Below, piece after piece: positions 50,036 through 63,036 of a DNA stretch of 64,000 nucleotides (positions are counted from its first letter, which is position 1; the number at the start of each line of letters is the position of its first letter). Under the pieces are notes generated by a model that made no database searches, was not told where the DNA came from, and was given only the letters and a program-made list of their open reading frames with translations. The stretch is from Glandiceps talaboti (taxonomy: Eukaryota; Hemichordata; Enteropneusta; Spengelidae). The stretch is from positions 5,283,079 through 5,347,078 of the forward strand of contig NC_135568.1 of assembly GCF_964340395.1 (NCBI RefSeq), in the 5' to 3' direction. Made by a program: the position numbers and the translations under genes.

Positions 50036-53000
50036 TTAATTGCCTTCTGTCTCAGCAACCTTAGGTTTCTCCTCCACCTTTGCAGCTGGTGTTTGTACTG
50101 CAGGTGGTACAGCTGCTTCCTTTGCGGCCTTGTTAGCTGCCTGATGATAAAAATGCAGAGAAAATACCTAGTGACATGGTGTTCTATCAATCACTTGTCC
50201 ACCCTTTCTGTGTGATATCAACACTTTGGTTGTCTATACACTATCATGGCCCAGAGAAAACTGACCCCATGCATGTGTATACACTATCAGAATGATAACA
50301 ATAATAATGTTGGTTTTTATACAGCACTTTCCCACTCTGTCCCCGAAGCACTTTACAATTATTAAATTGGCACAAATCTATAATGCCATATTGGCACAAT
50401 GGCCTTTACTTCCCCAACTCCCTTGGAAACATACAATCCATTGCAGCCTCTATAAGTGCATAGGATTAAAGCATTCACATTGCAACCTACATCCTACCAG
50501 GTCCCCAATTATACAGCTGGGTTGACTGAGGCACTATTGTGGTTCAAATCTTGCCCAAGGACTTTAGCCATTCAGAAACAAACGACAGTGATGGGGCTCG
50601 AACCTGCAACTTGTAGATTCAAAGCCGGTCACTCTAACCACTCGCCCATCATGACTCCACAATGCACTGCATTTTGACCCAAACTTAAAAGCCCATTAAG
50701 GTGTGAAAATCAGTTGTCAGGTAATGCTACAGAAATAGGACTAACAATTTCTCATCTGAACAGCAAAAAGAACATCCAAATCAAATGTCAGCCCAATCTG
50801 CCAAGCAATAGTTAGGGACGATCGCACAATATCACACAAGCTCAACAAACAAACATTGTTCGTTTAGGTCAAAACCCACCCCCTCCCCTAAACGAATATT
50901 CACAAGTGCATCACCAAATGTTTATATATGATGCAAACTATGATGAAAACTGTAGCAGTCACACCACTATGATCAAAGTAATGTAAAAACTTGATTGTAA
51001 ACACATTGAAATATTACAAGATATCCAGCACCATATCTCACATAAGTAGAAAATTTGTCTGAACTTATCAACATCTCAGTAGTAAATACAGAAGCTTTTA
51101 TCACTGAAGGTGTGAAAGTTTTCGAAATTGGTTAAAAGTGTGAAAATGAAGTTCAGCAATTGCATTGATACCAGACCCCCTCCCCCCTAAACAAAGTTTG
51201 CTTATTGAGCTCGCCTGACATTGCACAATTGTTCCTTTATATTCTTGACATATTTTACATGTGTTCAACAAAAATTCACAATCAAAATTTACTTACTTTC
51301 TTTTTCTTTTTCTTGGCAGCTTTAGGATTCACAGATGTACTAAGAAGTGCCTAAAGGAATCAAATTTATTGCATGTTAATTTACATATACGGTTTGATTC
51401 AGATTATGCAAATTTCATATAATGTGTGGGTGGAGCATAAAACCTATTGGCTGTTGGATTTTGATATATCAGTAATGAAAGAAAATTCAGATTGTAAATT
51501 GACTATTGGGTAATCTGACCACATACAAGCTAATTATATATTGTGGGCATTGGGCATTGAGCATTCTACTCTCTCTTATTTTAGTCTAGCACATCTGATT
51601 AACTGCTGACAGTCCAGTCATCATCATTTTTGCATGCAGAATCCACCATGTTTTTAGTTCTCAATCAATGTCTGACACCACACTCCACCGTCGCCTAGTC
51701 TGAACTTATTACCCTGGTAGTTGAGCCTTCGGTTTTCTAAGATAGACACAAACTAAAACTATTGTCGCAAGATGTTGATACAACAGTTATAAGCTATTGA
51801 ATGGACATTGGTTTAATTATAGTCTCAGTAGGGAGGCATCTCTGAAAACTAGTTTATTTAGAGTTCCAAGAACTTGCAATGCTGTTTTGGAACTTCCAAT
51901 GTTTACACTATGTTGACCACAGGGTGATTAGAATTGCACAACTGAGGAACCGCGGTCACCCACTTGTGTAATCTACACCTTATAGAAGAACAATATATTT
52001 AGTTTGAGTTTATCTTAGTAAACTGAAGGCTGGATTACCAGTGTCGTATAATACTAACCTTTAGAAGTAAATATGAACTAATCTTATACAAATTTTTCTA
52101 TGCTAACTATATGTCTGTAGTCAGTCTGAACTCTTACCTTTAGTTCAACATCTTCAACTTTATGTTCTGATTGATAAACCTCTGGATCAAAAGGACTTTC
52201 AGTAATTTTTTGAGGCCCGTTTGGCATTAGTAGAACTGTGAATTTCATCTGGGCTACAAATTCACCTATAATACACAACATACAATAAGAAAAATAGGAT
52301 GATCTCAATAGAACATGTCTTTACAGATTTCTAAGTGTTTCACTTTGTCACAGAGTGTCTTTGGGTCTGCAAAATGCACCTGTGATGCATACACATCAGG
52401 GTGAACAAATCCACTGGTCCTGGGTCCGGGGCTAGCGATTCTTTGGGGTGGACCACACAAATTTTACCTTGTCTGGTCCATCGGACCAGTACCTTACTGT
52501 TAATAACTATGTTTAAAAAATCGTCTGAATATACAGATTCATAGGCAAAACTTAATGTTTCACATTAGTGGGACCTGGGACCCCTAATTCTTTCAGCGCG
52601 ACCACTGGATTTTTTAAGGTACTGGTTCGGGGACCACCAGTTCACAAAATGATTTGTTTACCCCTGCACATGAAAAAATTTATTTAATCACAACACTTTT
52701 TCATGGATAAATGGATAAGTATTGTAGCCAATGACATTACAATTATGTGGATATCTCATAAATTGAACCAACAGAGAAGTGCCACTTGCGGATGATTTCA
52801 AGATAAACTAAGACATACTTTGATGTGTTGATGTTCTGCATTGGTCACATAACTGTATGTGTGGTTTTTGTTTTACTATAAGTTATGGAAAACATTTAAC
52901 TAGTGCAAAATGAAGGCTGACTAACCTTCTTTTTCCCATAGGACAGGGAATGGATCCACTAACTGATGTTTGACGCATTCTATTACACCTAAACGTGCTT

Positions 53001-56000
53001 TCTTTTCCTCATCAAAGGCCCTAAAAGTAAAAATCAATTAATCAATCAATTAATACAATATGCGGAAGATGCCTGGCTACACAAGGATGGAGAAGATCTC
53101 ATCAAACTTTTCCACCATCAAACCATTCTCAAGCTAAATTGTTGTTTGTTTGTTTGTTTGTTGCTTTGACTATATACAGTTTTTGTGATCATTCTGCAGT
53201 AAACTGTTTGCTCACATCAGACTGTGGACAAATGGAACCTATTACAAACAAGGAAAATAAACAAATGAATTGGATTAATAACACTTGACTCAGCATGTTG
53301 GAAAAGCGGAGACTTGTATTACACACATTGGTTTGATAAGAACAGTTTTATGGCCTCTTTATGTGTACATGAAATGCCAGGGGAACTGGAAATTGTTTGT
53401 GTATGTGAACTACTATGTAAAGTGGCCATACAACTGTTTTTATAAAATGATGAAAAGTAATACAAGTCTCTATACTTCCAGCATGCTATGCAAAGTGTTA
53501 TTAATCCAATTCAGCTGTTTACTTTCCCTGTGTGTAACAGGTTCAATTCATCCACTGTCTGATGTCTGTAATTGTACAAACTAGACAAAAGTGTCCGTAC
53601 ATGTTTACACAAATAGTCATAGGATTTCTGACAAAGGTGGGGTTGATTTTATAGGTGTCAACATTTCTTTATGCTTACAGGACAGGAAAAGTCACCTTCA
53701 CCTATCTGTATCATGCAACATCTCTAATCTAAATGAAACTGAATGTTCATGGAATCTGGGTTCATAGTTGCTCATGAAAATTCCTACCCCAGAGCCAAAA
53801 ATTTTCTAGGAAGCAAATTCCACCAACGTCTGTCAACATTGCCAAGGGCGTACACTACAATGTATGGGTGTACTCTAGAATGCAGTTCTCAAATTGCCAA
53901 TCTGGCTTAGAAGTGGCCTTCTTTACATCGGTGCAAGGCAGTATGGGAAATACACAAAGTTAGGAGCTTAACACTTCCTGATGCATTTCCTCTTTGACTG
54001 TATCTTACCTGAGAGTAAAAGGCATGAGATCAAACCTACGTTCCATTTCACTGAAGAATATTCTTGATGATTTCATCCTTAGTTGATAAACTATATCTTT
54101 TCTCTTGTAAACTGTTGTACGTGTGTTGCCTTCTTTACCTTTACCTTCACCAGTACTGACAAGCATGTCAATGGCATACACTTCGTGGACTTCAAAGTCA
54201 CACCTCTCGTGCTCTTTTCTGTCAATAACAAATCAATCACAACATAATGAGCAAACTAAATTAATGGCTTTAACTTCATATTGCACCGAAATTTAATTAG
54301 CTCACCAAAGCTTTCGCCAGGTATCCACCATAGCTTCATCAGAGGACGGACATTAAATTTCAGTGCTATACGAAGTTAAATACATTCATTTAGACTGAAC
54401 TTTTGCACAGATGAGCTTTCATAATAGTGAGCAAAGTTTGATTGCAGACAGTGTCACAGGTAAATCCATTACTGCATACTACAATTACACTGTGTTCCAA
54501 TTACCCAATTTGCAGTCATTTTGCAAAGTGTGCCACGAGAGGGCGCTCACATAAGGGAAATCGAGGGCTAAAACATGTGAAGTATGCATGTCGTATAATG
54601 TTGTTGCATGTTGTATAATAATGCTAATATTATCAAATCATTGAATGCAATTGTTTCATTAAGTACCTACTGGTTTCTTAATTCACATAATTATACTATA
54701 TATTATGCCTTCCTTTGTTTAGTATTGTTCATTTGTAACATTATGTGTACAAATATAAATAAGTATGTGTATTTGATTATTTATATGTACGCCTTGTAAT
54801 TACTTACTTCCCGTACTTGACACGACCATGGACTAGATTAGTTTCAAGTGAATTATTTCCATGGTCCTCACCAGAACATTTTCTTTTTGTATTGTTATTA
54901 TCTTATGTTTCTGGTAGCAATAAATTCAATTCACTACGCCACTGATGATGATCTTACCTCTGTGCTTCGTTCGGGTTTTGAATGATAGATTTGTCACCAT
55001 CTATAACATTTCTTTTAAGTTGGTGTGACAACATGCCCTCTACTGGTTTGCAGTCAAATGACTCAGTTGCCTTTTGTATAGTATCAGTAACAAGATAATT
55101 CTGTAATACAACACAAAGTACAAAATACAAACATTATCATACCATGCACAAGCCAAGTTATTGAACTTGAACAGGAAATACGGAGTATAAACCCTGGTTC
55201 TGCGATGCTCAAAATAGTCCAAACATTCCAAAATGGCTTTTCATAAACCATGTTTGGGGAGGTATGATTAAATTATTCCACAATATTTTTCTTCATTCAG
55301 CCTGAAAATACTTTTTACTTTAGGTTTTGTCACCACTTATCTGTTGACTCATTGTGACAAGGCCCCTTAGGTCACTCATATTTTCCCTAGCTGAAGGAAG
55401 GAAGAATTGAAGACTACTATCAGATATTCATGCAAGTCCTTATATAACTGTGTCCCATTTACTGATGCTGTACAACGATACTGCCATGGTTTCCCTCAAA
55501 ATAAGGCGACACTATGATGCACACACATCAAAAGTGTCATTACACAATGACTTATCATGTGCAAGTCCTTGTTTAACTATGTCTCATTTAGAAATACTGT
55601 ATATGTCAACAGATTGGACAGTTCTCAGATAAGTTGACGTTGTGCACTATGCATAAATCAAAATGACCTTTACAAAATAACAATATCAACAATATGTTAA
55701 TGCACCAACGGTGGCAATATGAATATAAATGGCTTCAATAATCACTAATCACAGAGTGTGCTACTTTAATAACAGGGAAAGGGTAGCCCATAAACTTAGC
55801 TCCATGTATCTGATTTGACAATGTCCTTAGTAGAACAACCAAGGCAATATATCACAGTCAGATAACCAAGTCTCTGGAACAGCTGCTCTGGGCTATGAAA
55901 AGTGATACTTACTTCATTTCCAGGCTTCACCAGTCTCAGAGCAGCTTCTGCTGCAGTGTGAGCAGCAACTATAACATCAGCCTGACGTCCAGTCACCTTG

Positions 56001-56982
56001 TTATCTTTTGAGGCACCTACTACAAAGGTGTGTGCTACAACTGCAATAAATCCATCTACATGAGCACCAAGATCTCTTTAAATACAAACAAATAAACAAA
56101 CAAACAAGTCAATAATCTTTCAAGCTCTCTAAAAACATGTCAAATTAATTTTGCAAATTCAACGCAACTGAAGTGAGATCTAAAGTGCAAATGTTGCAAT
56201 AATCCAGCAAACTTAGCCTAGACAAGTCATGTGGCGATTTTGATTATTGGGGACATGATAGTCAAAAGACCCAATGGCATGCAATTTCACTCTAGGCTAT
56301 AGCAAAATATGATAAACCATAAATTACCTGTTATTTACAGGATGGTAAACTTGACAAATTAACCACAAATTCCAAAACATTTTAGTCAATGTCCTCCATC
56401 AAAGTAAGTGTGTTATACATTGTAAAACTATTAATACTTCCACCTGTTGCCAAGAGTCTCAATTTTAGCAACAAGTAAAAAAACTTGTACTTTAGGATAT
56501 ATTTCTTGTGAGTCACCACATAGATAAGGATAGGAGAACATCAAATTTTGATGTGTCTTAAGAACTTACTGTACATCAGTGATGCAACCAATTGGCTTAG
56601 AGGGCGCACTTGTCACCATACAGTGAGCATAGTGCACCACACAGGAATTGGAGAATTCCAAATTTCAGTGTGTCATAAAAAATTGCTATGTGCATGTGGT
56701 GCAATAAATTGGTTTAGTGGGCACACTGTTGGCTTACACTATGACACACATGGTACTTACATTTTCACCATATCTCCATTCTTAAGGGTATAATCTGGGT
56801 CAGACTTCAGAGGTGAGAAGTGACAGACACAGTTATTTGTTGATACACATGTAGGAAATGCAATACCTGAAACACAATAAAACCATAATAATCAATGTCT
56901 GAAACTACAATTGTATCAGTTGTGTATGTGTGATGAGAGTAAGAAGACACAGCTCTAATTTAACCATAAGATGATTTGTGGT

Positions 56983-57024
<42 letters not shown>

Positions 57025-59023
57025 GGTGGGTGGGTGGGGGGGCGACATTTCCCAATACTCGTTTGTTTGACCAGGAAGTATGTGTGCACCAAGTGCCAAG
57101 TGTTTTAGTGACACTTCTCTGTCATTTATAAACTGCTTGACTTGGTGCAACATATAAACAAAGTTTTCTGTGAAAGGTGTAGTTGATTATGCAGACTATA
57201 AATACAGTTTTGGGAAAAGCAATTCTTAAGTCTCACAACCTGGCAGTCTAAGATTTAAGGACAAGTGTGGGATCCATCAGTACCAATGTAAGTTAAATTT
57301 TGTTTTGGCAGAATAAAGAGGACACAAGAAAAATAATGCCACACCATCAATAATCTAAGATGGAATATCTGGCACTTGGTTAAGGAATTTCTGGTACATA
57401 CTCGTCTGCAGTTCATATAAGACAACAATTCCTCAACTCGAGCAAGATATTCCATGTCAGCCCATTGGTGTGTGGGATTCTATTAATCTCTGCTGTCCAT
57501 AACTGTGTGTACATGCAAGAGATATGCCCCAGTTACTTGGTTGTGTATGCAGATACATATCGATATAGATAGTAGAGACGAATGCATCTCCATCCACAAC
57601 TGTTTGTCAATCTCATGAACAATGAACAATTACCTTTTTTTATGTCCTTTTCTTTCTTAAACACACCAGCTGTGTGTTCCAGGATCAGCTTGTCTCCAAG
57701 TTCACAGATTTTCAGCGCTGACTGCCCATCTGAACTTTCTTCTATCAACTTCAATAAAATCTCTGGAAGTCAAAACACGGATACATATCATTAGTACTAT
57801 TACAATGTGAATAGAAATATAATTTTTACATCAACAATGATTTTGTTTGAGCAACAAGAGGGTATGACAATCTGCTCAGAAGGCTGTTTTTGACAGTGAA
57901 ATGCTTACTAGAATTTGAATGCAGAACTGTTGGAGTGGGATGCAGACTACTGGACTGAGCTAATTAACAAAGAAAAGTGAAGCAAACTTGTAACAGTTTA
58001 GTGCTCGATAATCCTAACTGGGGTTTTAACATCGAGCAAAAATGGGAGAGAATTACTAGTATAGTGGATGATTAGTGTAGGTATGATGTGTTTTCCACTC
58101 ATATACTTTAATCCAATTTGACCATATCTATTGCTGTAGTGGTCTCCCTAGAATTTACCCACATGCTCATACAGAAGACTCACCACATAACTAGCAATAT
58201 TATAACCAAAAACACCTATGTCAAAGATCAATTTGTGCAAGACTGGCTAGTAGGATTAGCAAAATATCTTAAGAACTTTCCTTCACTTCGTTTAATTCAT
58301 TTTTTCAATGCTGAAGGTAAATCTTCAGTCTTTATTTCCCATAACTAATGATATTAAATGACATGACAAATATTGATATGGCTGGGTATAGGGTTGGGAC
58401 AGCTGGCAGTGGTGGTGTGGCAGTTAGCTGCATAACACACTCATGGCGACGTCACATGTGAATGTGTTAAAAATACTGTAGATATCTCTCCATTGGGAGA
58501 AAATATCACATTAAAAAGCCCATTAACACCACGCTAAGGTAATCCAATTGTTTGTGTCTGCTAACTTCACACCATATGGCTGGCATGCCAAAGAAGCCCA
58601 CGTGTTGAACGCAAGGCCCGTTTGTTTTTTCGCAACTTCAAGGTCAGAGAGGGACAGACATAACGGTCTACGGTTAGCAAAATAACACGTTGGTATTAAA
58701 CTCACTACTGATTTTTTTCGGCGTTTCAGAATATTGAAATGTCACAATACGGGGTTGTGCTTTTCATTTCATTTCACAATACAATGAAATAGCTCATGTG
58801 GCGAGACACATGGAAACACATACACTGAATGTGACAGTACAAAGAGCGAGGAAAATTGGACTCTTTTGATTCATAAATATAATAATAATATATCTATAAA
58901 AGTATAATATACAAATATATGAATTTGTAATAGCTTACTATTGACCATTTCGCCGACCATTTTGTATTTTGTGACCACAATATCTTGAGCGATCGTGGGT
59001 TCTTCATCTTGACTGTCCGCCAT
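50036..59023 (-). CDS. PA2G4: Proliferation-associated protein 2G4 (EBP1), 10 coding exons, 405 aa
   Basis: Exons in transcript order: 58939-59023, 57634-57762, 56761-56866, 55913-56075, 54958-55100, 54009-54218, 52926-53020, 52138-52265, 51297-51350, 50036-50140; all GT-AG, frame open to TAA. The start [21 protein letters not shown] matches the family N-terminus. Recognisable blocks follow: [20 protein letters not shown] (about 46-65), [17 protein letters not shown] (about 81-97), [79 protein letters not shown]. Length is close to the human protein (394 aa). The fold is that of type II methionine aminopeptidase without peptidase activity (family knowledge). The protein binds RNA and ribosomes and shuttles between nucleolus and cytoplasm. 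The AAKKKKKK stretch from exon 9 is the usual Lys-rich RNA-binding and nucleolar segment, followed by a low-complexity Ala/Pro/Glu tail. Its introns host a SINE, two MITE-like elements and a hammerhead-like motif. Confidence 0.96.
50290..50665 (-). mobile_element. tRNA-derived SINE in intron 9 of PA2G4
   Basis: On the minus strand it starts with a tRNA-like head carrying an A-box region (GGGCGAGTGGTTAGAGTG, about 50635-50652) and a B box (GGTTCGAGCCC, about 50594-50604). A body follows with GGGGACCTGGTAGGATGTAG, and the tail AGTGCTGTATAAAAACCAAC ends in an (ATT)n-like repeat. This is the standard layout of a tRNA-SINE with a LINE-derived tail. Confidence 0.7.
50815..51232. mobile_element. MITE-like element, family 3, in intron 9 of PA2G4
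   Basis: Left end CGCACAATATCACACAAGCT, right end GAGCTCGCCTGACATTGCAC (imperfectly complementary). Interior homologous to 45001-45440. No ORF. Confidence 0.6.
51735..51975 (+). repeat. Dispersed repeat fragment in intron 8 of PA2G4
   Basis: Same family as 16985-17165, with the same ordered blocks (GATAGACACAAACTAAAACT, ATAAGCTAT, CTTCCAATGTTTACAC, GTCACCCACTTGTGT). Confidence 0.45.
52397..52666. mobile_element. hAT-like MITE, family 2, second copy, in intron 7 of PA2G4
   Basis: 270 bp, same orientation as the 49034 copy, with an extra internal segment. Termini CAGGGTGAACAAAT / ATTTGTTTACCCCTG. The direct repeat CACAT abuts both ends, a possible short target-site duplication. Confidence 0.72.
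54269..54380 (-). ncRNA. Hammerhead-like ribozyme motif with long stem I in intron 5 of PA2G4
   Basis: On the minus strand the order is: a 29-nt arm (54352-54380), a 9-nt spacer, CTGATGA (54336-54342), an imperfect stem II, GAAA (54312-54315), stem III AGCT/AGCT (54309-54312 with 54299-54302), H nucleotide A at 54298, then a complementary arm (54269-54297) matching the first with about 3 mismatches or wobbles. The core residues fit a hammerhead. Stem II needs an extra unpaired A after CTGATGA and a bulge, and stem I near the core is weak, so it may be a degenerate copy. Same strand as PA2G4. Confidence 0.45.
56980..57042 (+). repeat. (TG)n/(TGGG)n tract in intron 2 of PA2G4
   Basis: A TG run followed by GGTG units and a G run. 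Confidence 0.9.
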
Positions 59024-59110
59024 GTTTGAAAACACGTGTGGTTCCCGTCGTGCAATGCGCGAATGAGACCCATGGCGCGAAAAACGCATGCATTACTAGT
59101 TAACTCAGTC
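59024..59110. promoter_or_regulatory. CpG-containing 5' flank of PA2G4
   Basis: Immediately upstream of the PA2G4 start codon lies a short stretch unusually rich in CG for this window (GCGCGAAAAACGCATG, CAATGCGCGAATG). It is likely the 5' UTR and core promoter. A possible divergent first exon starts about 150 bp away, so the promoter could be bidirectional. Confidence 0.4.
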
Positions 59111-59239
59111 GGTCTGAGAGGACCATATTCACAGTCACTTGTGTAAAATAATATTCTATTCAAGAATGGTCAAAATACAAAGTGATGACTTTATTAGTTA
59201 TTTACGAATATTAAAATTTTATTTTAAATAAATTCCATC

Positions 59240-59386
59240 ACCGGTGGAAAGCATCCGGAGTCGTCGTAAAACCATAGCCTCTCTTACGGCACCGTCCGAG
59301 ACCGGCGCACCGCCAAAAGACAGTGCAGTGTCGTGGAAGAAGAGTTAACAGCTCTCGTTTGCAAGAATGTGGAAAAAAACACCCGG
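59240..59386 (+). other. Possible first exon of a divergent plus-strand gene (ATG at 59367, donor after 59386)
   Basis: A relatively CG-rich block ends in ATG TGG AAA AAA ACA CCC GG followed by the strong donor GTACGT, giving a start M-W-K-K-T-P-G. It sits head-to-head with PA2G4. A MITE begins 35 bp downstream. No second exon could be linked, so the product is unknown. Confidence 0.25.
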
Positions 59387-59420
59387 GTACGTAATTTTGA
59401 ATCGGAAATACTACAATAAT

Positions 59421-59820
59421 AAGGCGTAAAAAAAATTGTGGTTCCGATTACATTCAATTTTAAAATAGGTGGAGTGGTAGATTTTTAATTTTATTTCATT
59501 GCATATTTTTTTCATGTGTGAGTGTCTAGTTCAGGCTTTCTATTGTTTTCCAAATGGTCTCTGTTGTCTATTTCTTCCTATCAGATGTACAGCCACTACA
59601 GATATAGATTGGAAGAATATTTTTATATTGTCTTTTCAAGTTGATGTCAGTTTCCACGCACGTGCCGCGACATCCACTATTTCTTGCGAAACTTCACGAT
59701 TTTCGCGATTTTGTTACTATTTTTCTCAAATACGTAAAAAAAAGTTTAGGGTCGGCGTGAAAAACTTGGTGGGGTCGGGTAACCGGGACCAAACAACTTT
59801 TTTTATTTGAATATGCCTAA
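59421..59820. mobile_element. MITE-like element, family 1, best preserved copy
   Basis: 400 bp. Left TIR AAGGCGTAAAAAAAATTGTG, right end complementary (AACCGGGACCAAACAAC...ATATGCCTAA). Interior contains GTTTAGGGTCGGCGTGAAA, shared with the 9.6 and 26.3 kb copies. Confidence 0.7.
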
Positions 59821-60226
59821 CATCATTTTTTGTTATTATGACCATCTTTGAATAGATAAGAATATTAGTTCACAAGTGACTGTGGGCCACATTATGAACA
59901 AGGAAATATTTTTTCTTGATTAATTATCTACAATAATAATACTTATCTTTCCTACTCACCATCATAATTTTCTTCAAGCCCCCCCCCCCCCAATTATTTC
60001 GTGCACGGTTTTCGTATTCAGCAACATAATGCTGGAAACGGCTAGGACTACCATACTTCTATGGACTAGTCAGAAAACAGTTTACACATACGGAAGTTAC
60101 TTGTACAAGGGGTACGCACATTGGCCAACTTTCTTGGAATTTGATTAAATAACTTTACCTGCTAAACGGTGTCACCTTGCCAGTACTGCAGTGATTGTAA
60201 ATGGTTGTGAAAGTACAAGTCTATAC

Positions 60227-60396
<170 letters not shown>

Positions 60397-61700
60397 TATC
60401 TATTGATTTATTTATTTATAAGTATTGAAAGTGCGTCGTCTCTGAGATATTACTTAGGTCTCATATCACATATCATCTATTATATCATGTATATACCGAA
60501 GGAAATAGATAAGAATTTCTGTCAAAGTCATAGTCATAGTGAACTGATAATTATATTGTAAATCATTTAATAATGGATTTAACAGACTTTAAACAAGACA
60601 GTTTCATAATATCTGTTAGTTATGTTCGATTCGAAACCGAGGGCAAAGTATCTGATGCGTTTGCCCAAAAGGAAAACTGAGAATATGCGGGCCTGCATGC
60701 CAAGTTACGGAACCTGTATTATATCTTCACCAGTCTGTTAGTCACGTCTGTTAGTCACGTCTGTTTTATATTTCTTTGCTTTTTTCTTAGTATATTCTGC
60801 AACTACTTTCCCCAACCTGAGGATTGTACAAGATGATTGCAGATTTTATTAAATCATAAATAATCCTAATCAATTTACCTTCTTAATCGACATATTTCTT
60901 AATTTAATCATAGACCCTCCAACAACTTGAGTTAGTGTAAATTGGATAAATGGGTCAATACTAGTGAAACGTTGTTGACCGTTGGATTAGCCGGCCCACC
61001 AGTTTCTTCCCAATCCCGACATCTCTTCAACGAGGTACCGCCGGTCTTGGACTGTGTGTTGAATTGAACTCACAACGAAACGTTCATATCTGGTTTCAAC
61101 GAACGCCAAGCTAACGACTTGGTTGATTTTATTACATGACCAATCACCGTCTCCGTCCTTCCTCAATGGGTAAAAACCCAACTTTAAATACATTTCAAAT
61201 TTTAAATTTATCTCTATTCTTAGAGTATGACGTATTGTTAAGTCTTATGAAAGACATCACGTGAGATTCAATATCTAATCACCTTGTCTAGATTGGTATA
61301 AAAAGTTAATATCTCAAAGACCATAAAATGTATAGTTGTACAAATTATAATTTATATTTATAAATTATACTTGTACAGAACAATGAAATCATACGTTGTG
61401 GTCACTGGCACTGAGGCCGGCTGGCAGACTGCCAACTTCCGATTTTGACAATATAGAAATATTATCACCGAATGTTATTTCATAAGTAGGCATTGCACGG
61501 TCGTTATTCTTCTCCCTGTTGTTGTTTTTGTTAGGTACTATAATGTTGTTTTATTCGTCTCGGTATCATAAACTCGAAATGTGTCAAATACGACTATCGA
61601 GCTGTCCTGAATCGTCACCCCATCTCTCACGGTGTACCTCCCTATGATTTAATGGATCGTCCACAGACTTTGTGACCTTTGACCTGAGAAGACTTGTATA
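60397..61700. other. Intergenic stretch without a recognised gene
   Basis: Unique AT-rich sequence. A somewhat GC-richer patch at 60980-61160 with an open minus-strand frame of 68 codons has no recognised family; it could be an old transposon fragment. Confidence 0.35.
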
Positions 61701-61861
61701 CAAAAGAAAGAGGCAGTCGTAGTGTGTGTTGTCGGTAGAGAAGTGTGGACGTCTAGTCGCTCTGTTTATTCGTCTGTCGTCTCGATACTATGCTTCCCTT
61801 ATGATACCTACCGTTACCTTCAGTATCACTTACTATCCTTAGCTCTCCCTAATCCCTCTAA

Positions 61862-62044
61862 ATGTTTGTCTATTGTAAAGATTATCACAATCGTGTCCGC
61901 TGTTTTCCGGACGTTGGTCTTCATGATGGCAGTATACCGCGCATTAGACAGGGGATCGAAACTACTAGTACTAGTACCACCCCGAACGAAACGGAACTCC
62001 AAGATAGCGTTGAAATGTCACTCGAACCAGCAATCTGGTTTAAG
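61862..62044 (+). other. Possible coding first exon of an unrecognised gene
   Basis: An ORF begins at an ATG directly after an in-frame stop and runs 61 codons to a good donor (AAG|GTAAGA), ending phase 0. The encoded peptide is hydrophilic and Thr/Ser-rich in the middle and ends EMSLEPAIWFK. An overlapping frame is open too, and no downstream exon was found. The family is not recognised. Confidence 0.22.
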
Positions 62045-62810
62045 GTAAGAACAAAATTAGCCAAAATTTTAATCATATGCACAATAACTGAACCCAAATT
62101 TTGCATTTTGTTGCCTTGTAGGTGTAGTGTAGGTTTGTATACGCTTCACAAGTGTCCAAGGAGAGACTGAGATAGTGAGAGTTAGATGCCAATGCATACA
62201 AATCTAGTCCAGGAGTTTAGACCGGAGTCTAATTGTAACCACCGATGATTAGAAATTAGGCCCATGTCTGATATCTGATAGACTAGGCGGTGAAACGTCG
62301 TGATAATGGCTGACTCTTTACACATTCTTTTCGAAACAGTGAGACAGAAAAGGCTGTCACTGTCGGTCTGTCAAAAACTGCATTGAAAGACAGCGACTAA
62401 CAATTGCGCATTTCCGTATAGTATATATAAACTACAAATAATTAGTGGTCTGAGATATAAATCAAGCCAGGTGAAACAGGTCAACCAAAACGTTGAAGTC
62501 ATCACCCATCCATCACATTGTCCACAATGATGTACACAAATAAATGACGTATTTGTAATAAACAGTTATACATTAAATTGGCTGCATCATCTTTTCAAGG
62601 TTCAAACGGACCAGTAACGTTGTTGTTTCTATACATTCGACACACTTTTGTATCCACGTATAAAACGTCATTTTTTGTTACTTTCCACTTTTCTGTGAAC
62701 ATGAATTAGTAAATTAGAACTTTACCTATTCACTATGGTAAAAGACAGGCAAGTTTGGTATATTTTACAGCAAAACATAAACAAACAAATGACACAATTC
62801 AATAATACAC

Positions 62811-63015
62811 AACACCACACACACACAAACAAACAAACAACACTAGACTACTCTACACTACACTACACAGCACAACACAACACACACAACACAAAACTAC
62901 ACTACACTACACAACACAACACAACACAACACAACACAACACAACACAACACACCACTACACTACACAGCACAACAACACAACACAACACAACACAACAC
63001 AACACAACACAACAA
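62811..63015 (+). repeat. (ACACA)n pentanucleotide microsatellite
   Basis: CAACA/CTACA units with an internal duplication (ACCACTACACTACACAGCAC recurs in variant form). Confidence 0.95.
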
Positions 63016-63030
63016 CATTTACATACAAAC

Positions 63031-63036
63031 TTTATT
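63031..63036 (-). terminator. Candidate poly(A) signal for a minus-strand gene entering from the right edge
   Basis: AATAAA on the minus strand, preceded (63037-64000) by about 1 kb of mostly unique AT-rich sequence without long ORFs, as a 3' UTR might look, and followed by a pentanucleotide microsatellite. No coding exon is visible, so this is weak. Confidence 0.2.

Noticed and set aside
50575-50660. tRNA-like sequence with A and B boxes, considered as a functional tRNA gene
   Set aside because: It continues into a SINE body and (ATT)n tail; the acceptor stem does not close well, so it is a SINE head.
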